A stretch of 64,000 nt of DNA from Betaproteobacteria bacterium. Its GTDB lineage: Bacteria; Pseudomonadota; Gammaproteobacteria; Burkholderiales; SG8-39. Under the pieces are notes generated by a model. It was not told the origin of the DNA, did no database searches, and saw only the letters and a list, made by a program, of their open reading frames with translations. A program made the position numbers and the translations under genes. Location of the stretch: positions 1-64,000 of the forward strand of contig CANKMT010000014.1 of NCBI GenBank assembly GCA_947482825.1, read 5' to 3'. Shown one piece after another: positions 60,732 to 64,000 of this stretch; within the stretch, counting starts at the first letter, position 1; each line of letters opens with the position of its first letter.

Positions 60732-61697
60732 ATGTTTCGCAAACTCGTCCTCTCCTGCATCGGCCTGGCCTTTGCGGCCGGCGCGCACGCACAAGCGCCC
60801 TGGCCGAACAAGCCGATCAAGTTCATCGTCGCCTACCCGCCCGGAGGCGGTGCGGATATCGGCGCGCGGCTGCTCGCCGAACCGCTCTCGAAAGCGCTCG
60901 GCCAAACCATTGTGGTCGAGAACCGCGCGGGCGCGGGCGGAACGATCGGCACGACGATGGTGGCGCGCGCCGACCCGGACGGCTACACGTTGCTGTTTGC
61001 TGCTTCCTCCGAAATTTCGATCGCGCCGGTCACCGTGAAGGCGCTTGCCTATGATCCGGAGAAGGACCTCCAGCCGATCTCGATGCTCGGCAAGTGGCCG
61101 CATGTGCTGGCCGCTTATGCGGGCTTTGCGCCGAACACGCTGCCCGAACTCGTTGCTTACGTGAAGGCCAACCCGCGCAAGGTCAGCTACTCGTCGTTTG
61201 GCAACAACACCGCGAACCACCTGACCGGAGAATTGTTCAAGGCGGTGGCCGGCATCGATTCGCTGCATGTGCCTTACAAGGGGAGCGGTCCCTCGATCGC
61301 CGACTTGATCGGCGGGCAGGTGCAGTACACCTTCGATTCGCCCGCCGCCGTGCTGAACCACGTGAAGGGGGGCAAGCTCAAGGCCATCGCAGTAACCGGC
61401 GCGCAGCGCCTGCCGAACGCCAACACGATTCCGGCCATGGCCGAGTCCGGCTACGGAGCGGTCATCGGAGGGGCCTGGGTCGGGCTGATTGCACCGGCAA
61501 AGACGCCAAAGGCGATCATCGACCGACTGCACGCGGAAATCGCGGCCTCCGTGCAGTCGGCGGAAATGCGTGCTTCGCTCGAGTCGCGCAGCATCCAGCC
61601 GGTAGGCGATACGCCCGAGCAGTTCGGGCGATTTATCCAGTCCGAGCTCGGCAAGTGGCGCGAGGCCGTGCCGAAACCGGGAATCAAACCGGACTGA
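60732..61697 (+). CDS. Bug-family tripartite tricarboxylate receptor protein
   Basis: A 321-residue Bug receptor with signal peptide ending Ala-His-Ala-Gln-Ala, then Trp-Pro-Asn-Lys-Pro-Ile-Lys-Phe-Ile-Val-Ala-Tyr-Pro-Pro-Gly-Gly and Glu-Asn-Arg-Ala-Gly-Ala-Gly-Gly. No TctA/TctB genes are near. It is divergent from the M19-like gene with 49 bases between starts and may capture that enzyme's substrate. The frame is open far upstream, but the ATG at 60732 gives a proper signal peptide. Confidence 0.93.
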   Translation: MFRKLVLSCIGLAFAAGAHAQAPWPNKPIKFIVAYPPGGGADIGARLLAEPLSKALGQTIVVENRAGAGGTIGTTMVARADPDGYTLLFAASSEISIAPVTVKALAYDPEKDLQPISMLGKWPHVLAAYAGFAPNTLPELVAYVKANPRKVSYSSFGNNTANHLTGELFKAVAGIDSLHVPYKGSGPSIADLIGGQVQYTFDSPAAVLNHVKGGKLKAIAVTGAQRLPNANTIPAMAESGYGAVIGGAWVGLIAPAKTPKAIIDRLHAEIAASVQSAEMRASLESRSIQPVGDTPEQFGRFIQSELGKWREAVPKPGIKPD

Positions 61698-62879
61698 CTA
61701 GCCTTTCGCGAGGCATGCGACGGCCTGCTGCACGCCGTCGCGGCCGAACGGGATGCCTTGCACGGTCATCGCGGCTTCGACGCCGGCAAGCGCGCCGAGG
61801 ATCATCGGCGCGTTGAGGTCGCCCAGGTGCCCGATGCGGAACGCCTTTCCGGTTTGCGGGCCGAGCGCGCCGGCCACCGCGACCTGGAAGCGCTCGCGAG
61901 CCACCGAGCGCATCGCTTCCGGGTCGTAGCCCTTGGCCATCTCGATCGTGGTCACCGATACCGAACGCGATTCCGGGACCCGGCAGTGGAAAGAAATCAC
62001 GCCCTCGCGGCTCCAGCATTCGACCGCTGCATGCACCGCGCTCGAAAGCAGCGCGTGCCGCGCGAAGACCTGGTCCAGGCCTTCCCGGAAGAGCAGTTCA
62101 AGCGCCGCCTCGATGCCGAAGAGGAGGTTCTGCGGCGGTGTGCCGCAGAACTTGTTATAGCTGTACGAAGCCTGCCGGCGCTTCCAGTCCCAGTAATAGC
62201 GCGGCGCCGGATTCGCGGCGGCAACCTCGCGCGCCAGCTGGTCCACCGCCACGAAGCCCAGGCCGGGCGGCGACATCAGGCCTTTTTGCGAGGCGCCCAC
62301 GACAACGTTTGCTCGCGAGTCGTCCATCGCAAACGGCGCAGCCGCAAGCGACGCGACCACGTCGACCACGAATAGCGCCGGATGGCCCGATGCGTCGATT
62401 GCGGCTCGCATCGCGGCAAGATCGTTGGTCGTGCTGCTCGCGGTGTCGGTGTGAACGGCGAACACCGCGGCGATCTCGCGCTTGGTGTCGGCGCGCAGCG
62501 CTTTCTCGATGTCGTTCGGGTCGGCCGGGTAACCTTCCTTGAACGGCGTGCGCACCGCCTTGCGGCCGCAACCTTCGGTCTGCACCGCCCACTGCTCCGA
62601 GAAGTGGCCGGTGCCCGGGATCAGCGCCGCCTGCCCGGGCGCGATGATGTTCACGATCGTCGTTTCCCACGCGCCGTGGCCGTTGGAGGCGAACATGAAG
62701 ACTTCGCCCTCCTTGGTCTGCAGCAGGCGCTTGAGGCCGGTCTCGATCGCCTCGATCGTCTCCCCCAGCCGCGCGTCCCCGTGGTCGAGCGGTTGCCGGT
62801 GCATCGCATTGAGCACCTCGTCGGGCACGTGCGTGGGGCCGGGAGAGTGCAGGGAACGATTGCCGGCGATGCGGGTCAT
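61698..62879 (-). CDS. Alanine/serine-glyoxylate aminotransferase-family protein
   Basis: The 393-residue fold-type I PLP enzyme starts Ser-Leu-His-Ser-Pro-Gly-Pro-Thr-His-Val-Pro and has the PLP lysine in Gly-Ala-Ser-Gln-Lys-Gly-Leu-Met-Ser-Pro-Pro-Gly. The family includes serine-glyoxylate and alanine-glyoxylate transaminases and 2-aminoethylphosphonate relatives. It is convergent with the Bug receptor (stops adjacent) and divergent from a LivK-like receptor. The start is the ATG at 62877-62879. Confidence 0.88.
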   Translation of the reverse strand: MTRIAGNRSLHSPGPTHVPDEVLNAMHRQPLDHGDARLGETIEAIETGLKRLLQTKEGEVFMFASNGHGAWETTIVNIIAPGQAALIPGTGHFSEQWAVQTEGCGRKAVRTPFKEGYPADPNDIEKALRADTKREIAAVFAVHTDTASSTTNDLAAMRAAIDASGHPALFVVDVVASLAAAPFAMDDSRANVVVGASQKGLMSPPGLGFVAVDQLAREVAAANPAPRYYWDWKRRQASYSYNKFCGTPPQNLLFGIEAALELLFREGLDQVFARHALLSSAVHAAVECWSREGVISFHCRVPESRSVSVTTIEMAKGYDPEAMRSVARERFQVAVAGALGPQTGKAFRIGHLGDLNAPMILGALAGVEAAMTVQGIPFGRDGVQQAVACLAKG

Positions 62880-63109
62880 GTCGTGATGAATGTCAGTAAG
62901 TTGGCTGTAGAATGGCCACAGGACTGGGGAACTATACAATAAATGTCAGTAGTGACCGGGTTCCCCCGGCGCGCTACGGAACGCAAGGGCGGCGTTGTTG
63001 CCCGGGCCGCCTTTAGCCGGTATTCTCGCCGACATTGCGCCGCGAAAGTCGCAACGTGAAAGTTGAAACGCGGCGGACTCGCATGATCATCTTAAAAGGG
63101 GATCGAGCC
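62880..63109. other. Divergent intergenic region with a direct repeat
   Basis: AATGTCAGTA occurs at 62889-62898 and again at 62942-62951, flanking a TATACA-like -10 at 62933-62938. Nothing else is recognisable. Confidence 0.4.
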
Positions 63110-64000
63110 ATGAAGAACATGAAGTGGGTCGCCGTCGCTACCGCAATCATCGCCACCACGCTGGGCTCCGGGGCCGCCATGGCCCAGGCGCTGCAGGGCG
63201 AATACAAGCTCGGCGTGCTCGAGCCGCTCACCGGCAACCTCGCCACGCAGGGCAAGCTCCACCTCGAAGGCTACGAGGTGATGCGCGACCTCATCAACAC
63301 GAAATTCGGCGGCGTGATGGGCAGGAAGCTGGTGCTCGTGACCGGCGACGCCACCGACCCGACCGCGGCTGCATCTGAGGCGGCGCGCCTGGCCACCCGC
63401 GAGGGCGTCAAGATCATCACCGGCACCTTCTCCTCGACACTCTGCGGCGCGGCCAGCGAGGCTGCCGCGCGCCAGAACGTCATCTACTGGGAAACCTCCT
63501 GCGTCGACCCGCGCTTCACCCGGCGCGGTCTCAAGACCACGTTCCGCACCGAGATCGATGGCATCGGCTTCGGCTGGTACAACATCGAGTTCACGGCCAA
63601 GTACCTCGCGGCCAAGCTGGGCAAGAAGCCGAACGAACTCAAGATCGCGTTCCTCGCCGAGGATTCCTCTTACGGCCAGAGCGTGACCGAGGCCGCGCGC
63701 GAGCGCGCCAAGAAGGAATTCGGCATGCAGGAGGTCGGCGCGCCGGAGTACTACACCTTCACCACCAACGACCTCACGCCCGTCATCCTCAAGCTGAAGG
63801 CGGCGAACCCGGACATCCTGCACCACATCGCGCGCGACCAGGACGCAATCCTGTTCTGGCGCCAGGCGCGCGAGCAGAACTTCCAGGTGAAGGCCGTGGT
63901 TCACGCCGGGGCGACGGGCTATGGAAACAACGGGTTCGGCAAGGCGTTCGGGAACGATGCCAACGGACCTTTCGTGCTGGCCGAGCCCGGCCCGGGCATC
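63110..64000 (+). CDS. ABC transporter substrate-binding protein, LivK type (3' end outside window)
   Basis: A 297-codon open frame reaches the window end. It has a signal peptide ending Ala-Met-Ala-Gln-Ala and a type 1 periplasmic-binding fold (Tyr-Lys-Leu-Gly-Val-Leu-Glu-Pro-Leu-Thr-Gly, then Gly-Thr-Phe-Ser-Ser-Thr-Leu-Cys-Gly-Ala). Unlike the livK at 9.3 kb it is not a lipoprotein, so it is a different paralogue. AAAAGGGGAT precedes the ATG. Permease and ATPase genes are expected just beyond the window. Confidence 0.9.
   Translation, partial: MKNMKWVAVATAIIATTLGSGAAMAQALQGEYKLGVLEPLTGNLATQGKLHLEGYEVMRDLINTKFGGVMGRKLVLVTGDATDPTAAASEAARLATREGVKIITGTFSSTLCGAASEAAARQNVIYWETSCVDPRFTRRGLKTTFRTEIDGIGFGWYNIEFTAKYLAAKLGKKPNELKIAFLAEDSSYGQSVTEAARERAKKEFGMQEVGAPEYYTFTTNDLTPVILKLKAANPDILHHIARDQDAILFWRQAREQNFQVKAVVHAGATGYGNNGFGKAFGNDANGPFVLAEPGPGI

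Overview
The window is GC-rich chromosomal DNA with bacterial gene density. It looks like a betaproteobacterium, Burkholderiales-like or a near relative, possibly from a metagenome assembly. The reasons are the order pilMNOPQ-aroK-aroB-gltB-gltD, the lptM-lysA / cyaY / PBP1A block, two orphan Bug-type (tripartite tricarboxylate) solute receptors, a CDP-6-deoxyglucoseen reductase-like protein next to trkAH, and a LivKHMGF transporter joined to aromatic-degradation genes. I see no rRNA, tRNA, CRISPR array, prophage or intact insertion sequence. Strand runs are short and many genes overlap by 1-4 bases (ATGA, GTGA, TTGA, TAGTG junctions).

Layout. 1-6.7 kb: the 3' end of a HigA-type antitoxin gene followed by an attC-like hairpin, a YecA/UPF0149 SEC-C protein, lgt, a frameshifted PilZ-like gene, and a LysR regulator divergent from ilvD. 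6.1-9.2 kb: DUF924 and YyaL-like genes separated by a 50-bp near-perfect palindrome, then a small cytochrome c. 9.3-18.9 kb: livKHMGF, an extradiol dioxygenase, an FAD aromatic hydroxylase, a core MetE-like protein and a Bug receptor. 19.0-26.6 kb: trkH/trkA with a VOC protein and a ferredoxin-type reductase, then an epimerase, cutA, dsbD and a decayed membrane gene. 26.7-29.3 kb: a glyoxalase-like protein, hemB and engB; the hemB-engB gap holds a candidate plus-strand small RNA.

29.4-34.6 kb looks like an envelope redox-stress block: cytochrome c4, cytochrome b561 and cytochrome c', then an ECF sigma factor, a cysteine-free membrane anti-sigma factor, and msrP-msrQ. 34.7-43.3 kb: an RND efflux pump with its adaptor, lysA, lptM, cyaY and PBP1A. 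43.4-50.2 kb: the type IV pilus alignment/secretin operon pilMNOPQ and the shikimate genes aroK and aroB. 50.3-58.4 kb: glutamate synthase gltBD, then an argD-like transaminase and a GST. The transaminase is preceded by an arginine-rich short ORF and a terminator that touches its ribosome binding site. 58.5-64 kb: an amino-acid-type catabolic group (FAD oxidoreductase, divergent M19 dipeptidase-like protein, Bug receptor, serine-glyoxylate-type aminotransferase, and a LivK-like receptor cut by the window end).

No single undescribed machine is obvious. The signals most worth following are the sRNA candidate at 28586-28690 (sigma-E-type promoter, CU-rich anti-Shine-Dalgarno loops, tandem plus-strand terminators with no plus-strand gene in front), the possible arginine attenuator before argD, the ECF/anti-sigma/MsrPQ island, the M19-family protein that has lost metal ligands, and the possible integron attC at the left edge.
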